Source of the DNA: Sanghuangporus weigelae
Lineage: Eukaryota > Basidiomycota > Agaricomycetes > Hymenochaetales > Hymenochaetaceae
NCBI GenBank assembly: GCA_033182465.1
Contig: CP137327.1
Coordinates: 558,001-622,000, forward strand
Length of the DNA stretch: 64,000 bases
Direction of reading: 5' to 3'
The notes under the pieces were generated by a model. It searched no databases. It was not told where the DNA came from and saw nothing but the letters and a program-made list of their open reading frames with translations. Shown here in pieces: positions 11,216-23,081 of the stretch. The position numbers and the translations under genes are program-made. Numbering within the stretch: position 1 is the stretch's first letter; each line of letters starts with the position of its first letter.

Positions 11216-12035
11216 CTATACCTGTGGGAGTCCAATAAACGAGCGAACAGCGTTACGTTTTGCAGCAAGATCCCCCTGGATCGGGAGTCCATATGCTTTC
11301 ATCAAGCCTTCATAACGTTCCTCTGTCAGTCAGCGGAGCATTTGCCATTCGCACAATCAGAAGACGGTAAGCAAGAGTAAACAAGGGTTCACTCACTTAT
11401 GAGGTGCTCAAACTCTCCACGCGTGGCCGGGAACATAGGCGGATTTTTTCCGGAGTTATCGGCCACTGGTTTAATCGCTCCTTTCGAAACCGTTACGAGC
11501 GCGTTATGCAGACGTGCCGGAAGGCGCTGTTGTCTACGGCAAAATGTAAATATGTGATGCTTCTTGGCAATGTCCTCGGCGCTCACTCAAGCCTGAATTC
11601 CGCGATAAAGCCATCAAGTTGTTTTTGAAATTTCTCGGGCCCTTCGGTAATCGCTCGCATTTGTTGTCTCAACTCCTCCAGCTCACCCTGGAGCTTCTCC
11701 TGCGTGTCGGAAATCTCCTCCATTCGAGCCTGCAGTTGCGTGATTTGCGTGTCCGGGAGAGGCGGAATCTGGGCTATGGCTTGACTCGCAGCAGCAATTT
11801 GATCTGCCATGGCGTTGAATGAAGCAGAAACGCGGTGCGTCCAGAATGGATCACCAATGTTCATGCGACGCGGTGCGCTGGCTGATGTGCTAGATGATAC
11901 CGGAGTACTGGCTTCCTGGGAATCCTCATAGCGAGAACCTAAGGACGACGATGGCGATTCGCGATGCTCTATGTGTATAGTTTGCGGCTTGTCAGAAACA
12001 TGCTCAACTAGCTGTGAGGATGACTGCCCCTCCAT
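11216..12035 (-). CDS. Hypothetical Agaricomycete protein with coiled coil
   Basis: Three exons. Exon 1 encodes a Ser-rich acidic N-terminus (MEGQSSSQLVEHVS...), then NIGDPFWTHRVSASFNAMADQIAA and a strong heptad coiled coil (TQLQARMEEISDTQEKLQGE and on to LRQQMRAI). GT-AG splicing joins FRLE to QQRLPARLHNALVTVSKGAI, FPATRGEFEHLIK and RYEGLMKAYGLPIQGDLAAKR, ending SFIGLPQV; about 235 aa in all. The C-terminal block (phe-x-thr-lys/arg-x-glu-leu ... leu-leu-xx-tyr-gly) resembles a short SAP-like module I recall from uncharacterised mushroom proteins; no function is known to me. It lies between a P450 and a dioxygenase gene. Confidence 0.65.
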
Positions 12036-12977
12036 ATCTCAGTGCGTCTTGAAGTCAGGTACAGATGAAACGCAGAATCGGTTACAGTACACTCCAGCAT
12101 TATAAGGATAGTCAGCACCTCGCGTATTCGAGAACTCCAGCCGCTCACGGAGCCTACCATGGGACGTTTCCCTGATAGCATACGCCAGATCAGTGTAATA
12201 TCTCCTATTGGATTGCTGGGTGAGATCAGCTGAAGGTCGCTCGCCGGAGAGACATTGATCTTACGCACCGGCATGACAGTGTGGGATACATTCTCATTGG
12301 CGTGAGTATTGTTACACAGGAATCTACTCTTCACAGTTTGAGGCCCCAGCATAGTCCATGTGACTTCATAGCTTTTAGGACACCTGGAGGAAAGGTCTAC
12401 CGGACCGCCAGCATCATTTCTCGCCCACCGGCGGAAACTGAGATTCTGAACTTCATGCGACGATTCACGCCATCCATGCTGGCAAGGCAAGCCATTTGGG
12501 ACAGATGTTCGCGTTGCAACTCTTGCAAGCCATAGTTCCCGATTCCCGTCTGAACCGATGGACGACTCGTTGAACACAGTGAAGGCAGTTAGTTGGCTTG
12601 AAGATCCCACAGCAGATGTAGATGTGCAGTGTGCATGGAGTTCATGACATGAGTTTTCAGTAGTATTACATAATCATCACGAATATCTCTGCAACAACTT
12701 TGAAATGCCCGAGTTATGCTGCCGCTTTGACTTTAGGAATCCTAGTACCTCCGCATAATGGACAAAAACCTTATCAGTAAAGGTTTTTCCGAACGCAACG
12801 CCCATGTCGCTTACTATCAAGTAATCATGATAATGTGTATCCCATGACTCCTTGGACGCTGGTTCTTCAGGATTCGTGCACGATATTTGCTTCACTTAAG
12901 GAGTTTGGAGTGCTCTTGTGGGAACCCTTGCTCGAAATTGCGTGCTCACTCAGAGACATACTTGCTTCAACCCCTCT
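12036..12977. other. Divergent intergenic region with an unexplained minus-strand open frame
   Basis: A 200-codon open frame runs 12610-12008 on the minus strand, overlapping the start of the coiled-coil gene by 28 bp. A 72-codon frame runs 12895-12677. Neither begins with ATG and neither resembles a family I know. They could be exons of a missed gene or chance. The right part serves as promoter for the dioxygenase at 12978. Confidence 0.35.
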
Positions 12978-14366
12978 ATGGCGACTGCTACGATAACTGC
13001 GACTACAAACGGCGTCGTCGGAAGCCTGCGCTTATCTGCCAAGAAGTCTGTTAAGATAGGTTCGTTGACATGCAGACCTGTAAACCCGTCATTTGGGGCT
13101 GAGTAGGTTCTAAAACCACTATGTCTGACTGAGTCGTCAATGATTTGGCCTTATAGGATTGAAGGTGTTGATTTCTCCGAACCTATCGCACCTGCTCAAA
13201 TCAAGGATATCATCGAAGCCCAAAATCGGTACGTCTAATGACCGCATTTGTCGTTATTGGACTCTGAGGAAAGCATCTATCTTTGAAGCTTTGGAGTAAC
13301 GATCTATCGCAATACGGGCTTGACCGATGAGGCACAGATCGCATTCAGCAGGCAACTTGGCGAATTAGAGACGTCGCCAAAGCTTCAAGGCTTGAGTGAG
13401 GCGGATCGCTTTGGATATCCCGAATTGTTTGATATTGGCAATACGAACTCTGATGGAAGCATTATTAGTCAAGAAGACCGTCGTTGGTGGTTTAACAAAG
13501 GCAAAAATAGGCCTAGTAGCATGAGTGGACCAAGTCTTACATGCTTTATTTGCCAGGAAATTCATTATGGCATACGGATTCATCATTCAACCAACACAGA
13601 GCGAAATATTCCCTTCTGCTTGCCCATATCATTCCTAAAGAAGGAGGTGATACTGATTACGCGGATGTTCGTCGAGCATATCGTGATCTTCCCGAAGAGC
13701 GTAAGGCAAAGCTTCGTGGCCTAATCTGCAAGCATGAGTAGGTATCATTGATCAGGGAATTCTTGATAACTCGTATTGAATTCTCGTTTCGGTTCGATAT
13801 TTAGCCTTTGGCATTCCCGAAAAACAGCTGCACCAGATGCCTTCAAGAGCATCTCTGAGGAAGAGTTGAACATCAAGAAGCCCGCTTATCACAAACTCGT
13901 CCAGATCGCACCAGACGGTGAAGAGGTAGTTACAACACGTCTCTTCTAAAGGTCTTCTCTGATCGAGAATTACAGACGTTGTACATCGCCTCCCACATCT
14001 CGGAAGTCGTCGAGATGCCGAAGGAGGAAGCTTCGAAGCTCATCAAAGAACTGATAGACCACTGCACGCAGCCTCAATATACAATGACCGTGAAATGGCA
14101 TCAACCTGGAGATCTCGTTAGTGATCAACAACATTGACTAATATCTGTACTAAATCAGGTTACAATAACCAGGTCTTCTGGGGTAAGTATATTTCTATGT
14201 TCTCTAGTTCGTTTATGCTTAGAATGTATGGGTTTCAGATAACCGTTGTACGATGCACCGGGCAACACCATTCAGCGATCAGATGGAAGTCCGCGATATG
14301 CGACGAACTACGATCTCAGATGACGGTCGGTACATGTACGGCGTCCCTGATGCTGAGTCTCAGTAA
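12978..14366 (+). CDS. TauD/TfdA-family Fe(II)/2-oxoglutarate dioxygenase, copy 1
   Basis: This is a non-haem iron dioxygenase coupling 2-oxoglutarate decarboxylation to substrate hydroxylation, related to taurine and 2,4-D dioxygenases. Eight exons give about 330 aa. Key elements are FGVTIYRNTGLTDEAQIAFS, FGYPELFDIGNTNSDGS, the iron-binding His-x-Asp in LWHTDSSFNQHRAKYSLLL, IPKEGGDTDYADVRRAYRDL, and KHDLWHSRKTAAP. The distal His is in NRCTMHRATPF, and the 2-oxoglutarate Arg in EVRDMRRTTI. Intron 3 (13501-13556) has a GC donor: only this joins WWFNKG to NSLWHTDSS. The following gene on this strand, at 17506, is a close paralogue, with the MFS transporter between them. The substrate is unknown. 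Confidence 0.87.
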
Positions 14367-14544
14367 GAGAAATAGGAAGCACTTGTCATTTATCTATGAT
14401 TTCCGAGCTCTGAAACTTCGCAAATACGGCCACCATTTTATTGGAAGAGACTTCACATATGTATATATGTAGCTCATCTCAAGGTTGAAGATCACACACA
14501 TTCGACGTATCGTTATGTATGTGCATCCATATGAGCCATGCGAC

Positions 14545-16856
14545 CTACTCAACTCTTTCAACATTCTCGATGGCCACGCCGACGGATGATGACTTTCCGT
14601 CCTCCGATTCCAAAGTAATCGATCGTAGCTGTATGGCTTTTGATAAACGTGTAAGATAACCAAGAATATCACCGAAATGGGAGATAACTGACATGCGAAT
14701 TTACGAGCCGGAATGTGCTGAATGAAAAGTCTGCATTTTGTACCAATTTTAACAGGGTATCACTGGAGAACTGGTGGCACTCACTGATCGAGTTCCTCGA
14801 GACTCCTTCCTCTTGTTTCAGGTATGAAGAAGACTGGAGTGACTGATTTATTATTCCGATCGCAGAAGGAGCATGCTGGACTTACATATGAAAATAAGTG
14901 TAATTAGGTTGCAAGGTGCCCAGATCCAAGCAACTGCAAACAGAGATCAGCCGAATGGAAAGCAGATAAGGCTGATTACTCGCCTTTCGCGCCCCAATTC
15001 AGATTTTCAGGATTGATGAAATACGGTGTGGTGAAGACCGTAAGCCATGCGAAGAAGAATCCTATGGCCATGGAGACTCCAAATGCATGACTACGTAGCC
15101 TATTGGCCGTCATCTCTCCAGCCGCTACCCAGCTAAGTGGCCCAATTGTTGCACCGTAGGACCCATTGAATAAGCAAAGTAGAGCCTTTCCAACAGCTGG
15201 TGTCCGATGCGAACTTGTTGCTGTGTACACGATGGCAACACTGAGCATGGAAATGAAGGTCATTGCGAAACCTGATAGGAGTAAGGTTCGACGACCGAAG
15301 CGACGGGCCAGTGGTAGTGAGCAGAGTGACGTGAAAACATTGACGCTTTGCAGAATGACAGTATCAAGGAATGGGTCTCCGGTGCCAGCCAGTTGAAAGA
15401 AAAATGTGGCATCTACAATTTCCGGATAAGTATAGGAGAGTTCAACATATGAACCGTCGTACATCCAACAAGGACGTTTGCTCCGCATGCAGCGTGGAAG
15501 GTTGAGCATGCGATACACAACAAAGTTCGACGCTAAGGCCAGACGTCATCAACTCTCCAAACACAATATGAGAAAGAGTACCAAATCCGTTCCCTTCCAT
15601 ATGTCACTCCAGACAACATCGGACTCCATTTGCTTCTCTGCGAATATTGCATCCTCGATGTACTTTACCTCTTCTTCAATTTCTTCACGTGTAGTTTCCT
15701 TTGGTCGAAGTTTGACTAGGGAGCGCTCGGCGTCCCGTTTCTTCTCATTCACAAGCAGCCATCGAGGTGACTCTGGAACCAGCCAAATGACGAAGAATAA
15801 CCAGACAGGAACAACGTATAGTATGCACAGTTGTGCTTGGTAGGATAGCTTCGATAGATTCTCAGAAAATGCGTCTGAGACCACTGCACCAACGAAAATG
15901 CCGACGTTCACAAAAGGCTGATACAAAGAAACCATGAGACCGCGCTGCGAAGAAAGTTAATTCCGATCGCGTTGTACTAAAAATCGACCGGAGGCTCACA
16001 AGGTGGGCTGGTGCAATTTCGCTGATATACAGGACTGTTGAATTAACGTACAGACCATTTGAAGTTCCTCCACAGGCGATGTATACAATCAATTTTAACG
16101 TCCACAAGTAAGAAGGGATGATTTACCAAGCAACAGACGGCCAATATAGACAGGCCATTGGCTCGTTACTAGAATCTGAATCGTAACTCCAGCGCAACCG
16201 AGGACAGACGCTACTACAAAACTAGCACGACGTCCAAAGCGAGCGGAAAGTGGACCATTTATTAATGAACCAATAATAAGACCGACTTGGAGTAAGCTGG
16301 TGATCAGCTGCTGGAATCTTGTCTGTAAAACATCAGGATCTGACCTTCTTCCTTCAACATAAACGAATACCTGAATAGTAAATTTTCCGGAAGGCGTCTC
16401 GACTCCGAAGACTCGTAGAAATCCTTGCATAGCTTGGAAGCCATTAAGGATCTGAAAAATCAAACGCACTCGTTGGTCAGGCAGTTCACAAGCATGAGCA
16501 AAAAATAAAGCACCCCAGTATCGAAACCATACTGAAAATTCGACACAGCAACAACAAGACAAATGATGAGGCACTGCGAACACGATCAGTTATAGAAGAA
16601 TCAAGTTCTATGTCGATAATACCTTGATGTTCTCCTTCAACGAAGTCTTTCGAGTCGTTGATGACTCCGACAGCGGAGAGACGGCGTATACCATAATTGA
16701 TCGTCAGCAGCGCCAAAGCGCTTTCTCGCTAGAATAAATACCGGAGCGCTTCGCCCATGCTAACAGCCTTCTTCAAGCAGTCACCAGACTCAAGTTTGTC
16801 GGTGTCAGTATTCTATATATGACCACGGCTGTGCAATTCACATCCATTTGCACCAT
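14545..16856 (-). CDS. MFS transporter, sugar porter family
   Basis: This is a 12-TM plasma-membrane proton-coupled or facilitative transporter. Exons read CLIICLVVAVSNFQYGFDTG (TM1), INGPLSARFGRRASFVVASV, STVLYISEIAPAHL, VPESPRWLLVNEKKRDAERS, ARRFGRRTLLLSGFAMTF, WVAAGEMTANRLRSHAFGV, FINPENLNWGAK, WAPCNLITLIFI and the sugar-porter end signature PETRGRSLEELD. The tail reads HIPARKFASIQLRSITLE and ends NVERVE. The intron at 14934-14983 uses a GC donor. The start is uncertain. The homologous segment RESALALLTINYGIRRL is preceded by an acceptor TTCTAG, so I place a first exon at 16856 (MVQMDVNCTA). The ATG at 16758 meets an in-frame stop unless spliced. It sits between the two dioxygenases, suggesting uptake of their substrate. 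Confidence 0.82.
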
Positions 16857-17505
16857 TGAGCGGTGATCAGAAGTCAAATTCACCCTCCAATCAAATGAAC
16901 AAGGTTCTCTCTTGTGACTATCATGTTGGAAGGGAACGAAATACACCCCAGCGCAACAGACAAGTTGGGCTGCAAGACCTGACACAAGACATTAGTCCAT
17001 TCAACAGAGTTCCTAGTAATAATGGACACGATGAAGCAAACATAGTCCAACCCACGGTATGCACTTCTGACTTGGCTAGTTCACTAGTGGTCGAAGTAAT
17101 TAGAAAAGAAGAAGTGAAGTGTTGAAACGCAAGAATCATTATCCGATTACTCCATTCTCACGGTCACGATATCACTTTCATGTGTGCTGAATTTTCAATC
17201 GACATTTTACTGCTCACGATCAACCTCGTCCCAAAAATCTGAAGGTTTATTTATCCAAATTGCTGGGCCTTTCCGTTATGAACTTATGAGTCATGAATAC
17301 GTTACAAAATCCTATTTGCATCTTTGATTCAAACTGTTATATGGTTTACCAGTTGCTCCCATGACTCCTTCAGTTCTTCTCGGTGCAGAAGTCACAGGGA
17401 ATGCTCAGAAATTATCCGGTTCAAATAAGAAACGTTGCTCACTGGGCAGGATACCCTCCTCGACATCTACCGCTTGTCCGCGAACCGTCTAGATTCTGTT
17501 GAGCC
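16857..17505. promoter_or_regulatory. Divergent intergenic region between MFS and dioxygenase copy 2
   Basis: This 649-bp space separates two divergent starts and presumably holds both promoters. A TATA-like CATATATAG (minus strand) lies inside the proposed first MFS exon at about 16815-16823, which is one reason that exon is doubtful. No coding sequence is supported. Confidence 0.4.
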
Positions 17506-18937
17506 ATGTCGACCACGACTATCACTGAGACTGGTGCACCAGTTCTCTCTATCCGGGCAGTCAATGGTTCACCCCTTGAGCCTATAAAAATCGGCTCCCT
17601 GACTTGCAAGCCTTTACATCCCATACTCGGCGCTGAGTACGAAATCAAACGATAACTCGCCGATTGGATGCGCATTTCTCTGACAGTCCCCCACAGAATT
17701 GATGGTATTGACTTCTCTAAGCCAGTCCCGGATTGGCAAATTAAAGAGGTCATCGAAGCTCAGAACCGGTTAGTCAGAATCAGAACATCTGCGAAAGCCC
17801 TTTCTCTCACTCCTGTCTTTTGTCTGCTCTAGTTTTGGAGTAACGGTCTACAGGAACACAGGCCTCGCTGATGAGACTCACATCGCTTTCAGCAGGCAAC
17901 TCGGAGAGCTTGAGAAAGTTCCCAAGTTCAATGGACCGAAGGTGCCCGATCGGTTTGGATACCCGGAGTTGTTCGACGCTGGGAATACCAGCCTCGATGG
18001 GACTATAGTCCAGAAGAACAGCCGCCGGTGGTGGTATAACAAAGGTGAGTTCGCCTGGGGTCTCCGAGCGAACAATTGACGGGTGTACTCATCAATAAAT
18101 GCAGGCAATGCACTTTGGCACACGGACTCATCCTTCAACCAGTACCGAAGCAAGTATTCTCTCCTGCTCTCCCACCGTATCCCCAAGGAAGGCGGTAATA
18201 CCGACTTTGCCGACATCCGTCGTGCATTTCGCGACCTGCCTGAGGAACGAAAAGCGAAGTTGCGTGGCTTGGTTGTGAAGCACGAGTAAGACTTCGGCGT
18301 TTCGCACAGCCTCGGTGGAGCCATCATTCACAGACGCTTTTTCTCTGTTTAGTCTTTGGCATTCGCGGCAGCTAGCTGCGCCCGAAGAATTCAAAAATAT
18401 CACAGAGACCGAGAAAGCAGCGAAACAGCCTGCGTACCACAAGCTCGTACAGATCGCACCAGATGGAGAAGAGGTGGGCAAACATGTATGCATAGAGATT
18501 CTCAGAAACCCACTATCTGTAGACACTTTACATTGCTGCTCATGCTGCAGAGGTCGTAGGCATGCCGAAAGAAGAGGGTCTGAAGCTCATTTGGGAACTG
18601 ATTGATCATTGCACTCAACCTAAGTACACTCTTTCTGTCAAATGGCGTCAGGCAGGTGATCTTGTAAGTCGTTTCGACGAACCTTCTCTATTCTCTTGTT
18701 TAATCTCGTTCTTGTGCAGGTTTTCTGGGGTAAGAATAATCCAAAAAAAAAAACAGGTGAAGACCTCTATTCATGTCGGTTTTCTTTCCTTTCCCAGACA
18801 ATCGCTGCACAATGCATCGTGCGACTCCGTTTAGTGACCAGATGGAGGTTCGCGATATGCGGCGCACAACTGTCTTCGATGATGGCCCCGAGAAGAATGG
18901 TGTCCCTGAGGCAGCTAGCATCGCGGTAGCAGCTTGA
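17506..18937 (+). CDS. TauD/TfdA-family Fe(II)/2-oxoglutarate dioxygenase, copy 2
   Basis: This is the paralogue of the gene at 12978, with the same eight-exon plan. It starts MSTTTITETGAPVLSIRAV, followed by IKIGSLTCKPLHPILGAE. Conserved stretches are FGVTVYRNTGLADETHIAFS, RFGYPELFDAGNT, NKGNALWHTDSSFNQYRSKY (iron His-x-Asp), IPKEGGNTDFADIRRAFRDL, VFWDNRCTMHRATPFSDQME (distal His) and VRDMRRTTVFDD, ending SIAVAA. The intron matching the GC-AG intron of copy 1 is GT-AG here (18045-18104). The iron-binding and 2-oxoglutarate residues are intact, so it is probably active. About 330 aa. Confidence 0.87.
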
Positions 18938-21383
18938 GTGGAGATAATGGCGTAGAGGCCAGGACAAGTTGACAAACTTACTAGATGCAGGTACTAAACT
19001 GAACGTTTGCCGGTAAAACGGCAATCCGACTGGTGCGATCTTTACTGTCCTACGGTCAAAGCGTATGCCAAAATCCGACCTGTAAATATGCATTTCAATC
19101 ACATTTACTTGGGTCCTCGTATCCGAAGGGACAATGCCAATCTTCCTATTCGAAGAATGCAAAGGAAAACAACTCGTGACTCAGTGCAAATCTAGACATA
19201 ACTGCGATGACTTCCGAACTCTTGGCTGTCGCAGGCAAATAGAGTCAAAGCAAAAACGCGATTCCCAATGCTACGAGTTGTGAGATCCACAGCTTACATC
19301 CGTATGGCTTGGGCTTGAGGACTTTTGGGCTAGGATACTAGGATAAGTAGAATTACGCCATTCCTCCGTACAGGAACGCAATTCTTCTAGCCATCCAAGC
19401 CAAGGATTGGGAGGAATTCGCGGCATCCTCCACCGTACTGAACTGCGCTCCGTTCAAGTCCAAGTTGACAACTAGCTACCTGCTTCACCGGAAAGATCAA
19501 ACCTTTCATGACTAAATTACTGAGAAATCACTTGCGAGGCACAACAACACCAGTACACAGGGACCGATAAATTCGTGTCTGATAAGACACTTTATAAATC
19601 CATCTAAATTCATCAATTCGGTGAACGGACTTACCGCTAACCGATTCTCCCGCTTCCGTGTTTCCCATGCATTCAGTCGAAAGGCAGGAAGAAGTCGGAT
19701 ATAAGTGTCTGTAAGTATCAGGGAATGGAATCGGATCGAATGGTTAGATATTTTTGTCTCAGGTCCACCGGCACGAGAGTGGCAGCGAAAACTCGTAAAG
19801 AATCAGAATGGCTCAAACGGAAGATAAGTAGCGAACCGTATCGCCAAATCCTAAAATTCGAAATTGTTCTTTAGCTGGCTGGGTTCTTCTCCTCTTCTCA
19901 CCGATCCCTTTTTTCGTCGTGGCGTGTCTGTAGTGCCTGGACGATTGACTGGAAGACTAAATAGGGGAGATCCAGAATAAGTAAGGCGGAAAGACGCGCT
20001 GAGATGCGCCGGCCAGTGAAGAACGAAGCAGGAATAGAAGGTCTCAGAGGAACAATTGAGTGGATGATATGTCGGAACCGGAAGCTCCATAAGACACGTA
20101 TCTTGTATGTATGTAATTAGATAGTCGGCCCACTTTTGAAGGTATGCACCTCCTTTTCTTATTTACACATTCTAAATGTTCGCGGCGTCAAAGGCGTTGA
20201 GTAATTCCAGGTAAGCTCCTGCCATCATTATCCGATAGCTCCATGTAGGTACCCGCACGAGTAGATGGATGAATACGGATGGGCCTGCACCAAAGTCTTA
20301 GGTAGGAGGACGATGTACCTGATCCTTTGGAGCCTGGTGAGCTTGGCTTTCTATTGATTTGGAGAAGGCGCTGTTGAGGACACCTCATCAGTTGCATCAG
20401 TGCATATTTATCGCGCCCCAATTCAGATTCCGATCACTAGTACTCGATCGAAAACGGATCGTTTTGGTTTCCGCTGCTAGCCAGGGTCTTCGCGGACCGA
20501 TACCGATTCGCATTCTTCGCTCCTGAGTAATAAGCTCGGAGGGCGGGGACGCATCGCCGCGCACGTACCCAGGCAGAACTTTCAGCACGGATATGGTTGA
20601 GTACCGAGGTGTTCCAGCACATTCACAAATGACGAGCAGAAAGATCAAGAGCTGGATGGAACTGGATGGTCAACAATCAACGCCATCAACGTCCTGCTTG
20701 ACGGGCGGCAGTCACCGATGGACGAAACGCGGGCAAGGCATTCAAATAGTGAAAGCTAATGGATATATCGGCAGATAGGCTTCCTGATAAAGGAAGCCGC
20801 AGAATTGCAAACGCCTGAGCTAGAAGACTGGCGGATCTGGAAGGGATCCTTCATCGAGGCTGCCTCCGAGTCGACATCGGTTGTCGATTGCATAGAAAGT
20901 AAAAGAAATATATACAGCTCAAGAGCTTATTTTCTAAATGAAGATAAACATATGAATATCAGAGATTAATAGGACTGAATAGAAGCTGGAAGAGAAACAG
21001 TGAGATCGAGGAATGGAGTTGTGCATATGTATGCCGGTGAGGGAGACGCGAGTACCGTGACGCGGAGGCTTACGCAAGAATACTCATCCAGGTTGTACAG
21101 CCTTTGGTCCTTCATCTCTTCCCTTAGCACAACACACTCACCTCCCATCCAACACTTCACACTTCTCCTGCTCATCTGGTCGTCCAGCTTTCAACCAGAG
21201 CGAGAAACAGAGCAGACGTCCTTACGGACGTGACACGACCTTCCTATTCAGCGCTTGTCATCGCCATTGCCAAACGCGTTTCGTGCCGTATCGCCCTGCG
21301 CAGCATCTTCTCGCCGTTCAAGGGCATTCATCGCCCCCATTTTTTTACGTTTAACTAACGTGCTTGCTCTCTTCGTCTAAATC
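18938..21383. other. Long intergenic region upstream of the Rho GTPase
   Basis: About 2.4 kb without a supported gene. Open frames on both strands are short and unlike any family. At about 20412-20430 an 18-bp match to the NLNWGA codons of the MFS gene at ~14990 occurs, possibly chance. The right end (21240-21383) is CT-rich, as expected for a fungal leader. Confidence 0.5.
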
Positions 21384-23081
21384 ATGTCATCCCAAACACC
21401 TGTGAGTATACTTTGTATTTGCATCTAATTACTTCGGACAATGTGAGGCGGTGATCAAAATGTGGTCATCGTCAAGAAGTACTACCTCTGTCACTGTTTA
21501 CTTGCTTTAAGTCTTTTAGATTGCTGATCACCCTTTCCTTTCATCACAGATAAGGAGAAAGCTTGTCATTGTTGGTGACGGTGCGTGTTCCCAGTAAACA
21601 TTGCCACGTCCCAAACTCATCACAGCTCTGCCATGCACTTCGCTCTATTTCCGAACCATGATTAAATCGTGCACAACAAACCTATCTTGATGCTCATGGC
21701 CTCATTTACGCGAACTGACCTGCTTGAACACCGCAAACGCGTGGTGGTGCCTGGACGTTTGGTGCAATGACGTATTGCTCATATGTTTTCTGTGTCGTAA
21801 TTCAGGCGCGTGCGGCAAAACATCTCTGCTCTGCTGCTTTGCCCTCGGCGAGTTCCCGAAAGAATACGTGAGTCAGTTTGTCTCTTGCGTATCTGATCGT
21901 CTTTCTGATATCATACGTTTCCTTCTTGTGCTCCTTTGCATGTGTTGAATCTTCATTCAACATGAATCCATCCGACCTATCGCGGGAATAATGTTGCTCT
22001 TATGTTCGGCTTTTCGAACGGCTCCAAATATTTTCTCTCGGCATCTTCTTGTCTACGTAAAATTCTCATGATTTGGATGATCTGCCACCGCAGCAACCAA
22101 GTACGTTGTTCTACTCCTTGTCGCAGTATCCTCCCAGTTACCTACAAGCACAAACTCCTATTTGTCAATCTCTCCCTTTCGTTGCCAAAAGCACGAATCC
22201 CGCCTCTTCCTTTCGTTTCCTTTTTGAGCTCTCGCGGCCGCGCTTGTTTGTGCTATTTGTGTATCTTTGCTCACGCGTTTGCTATTTATAGCCATCTTCG
22301 AAAATTATGTTGCGGAGATCCGATTAGATGGGAAGCCTGTGCAGCTTGCCTTGTGGGATACTGCGTAGGTTCCTGTTTCCTTTGCCATTGCTTTTTGTGG
22401 CTCATTGTTGATTGCTCTTTTTTTGCTCCACTTCGCTATATTCGACCCCTTTTTATCATTCTTTTCCCACACCCGACTTCTCACTTCTTGGCTGGTGTTT
22501 CGGCATTTTAGAGGGCAAGAGGAATATGAGGTGCGTCATTATGATGCTTGTGGCGGAAAAAAGCGTTCACCCAATTTTGCTGCATTAGCGATTGCGACCT
22601 TTGTCGTACTCGAAATCCCATGTGATCTTGATTGCGTACGCTATTGATACTCCCGATTCGTTGGATAATGTAGTAGTGAAGGTTTGTCACCCTTTAGGTA
22701 TTTTGTTCTGTTGCCACTGACCGTATGTATGACGCGCTACAGTGGATTGAAGAAGTCCGATCCATTTGTGGGCCATCTATTCCTGTTATCCTCGTTGGAT
22801 GCAAGTCCGATCTACGTCCACCTCCCGGTTCTCCACTCGCGCATAACTACGTGCAGCCGGAGCAAGGAGCGGAAATAGCGCGTGAGATTGGTGCGAGAGC
22901 GTACAAGGAGTGCAGTGCGCTGCGTGGTGAGGGCGTAGACGACGTGTTCGAGGCTGCGACGCGTGCGAGCATGCTCATGCGTGAAGGTGTTCCCGGTCAC
23001 GCGAGCTCTCGACGACGTAGGAGTTCCGGCGCTGGTTATCACGGTGGTAGCGATTCCAAAACCTGCTGTGTCGTCTGCTAG
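21384..23081 (+). CDS. Rho-family small GTPase (Rho1/Rho2-like)
   Basis: This membrane-anchored molecular switch acts in cell-wall synthesis and polarity signalling. Eight exons (21384-21401, 21550-21580, 21806-21867, 22094-22100, 22292-22364, 22512-22530, 22589-22681, 22743-23081) total 642 nt, giving 213 aa. Motifs in order are the P-loop GDGACGKTS, switch [44 protein letters not shown] (a VGxKxDL variant of the TKxD box), CSALRGEGV (SAL box), a polybasic SSRRRRSSG and the prenylation end CCVVC (CAAX with Cys last). Exon 4 is only 7 nt and supplies Gln-Pro-Thr, including the effector threonine. The [20 protein letters not shown] stretch resembles Rho2 more than Rho3 or Cdc42. The C-terminal insert after ATRASML is longer than in Rho1. 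Confidence 0.9.

Noticed and set aside
20397-20648. Possible fragment of an MFS gene (NLNWGA codons)
   Set aside because: Only an 18-bp match to the gene at ~14990 and no further homology on either side, so chance cannot be excluded.
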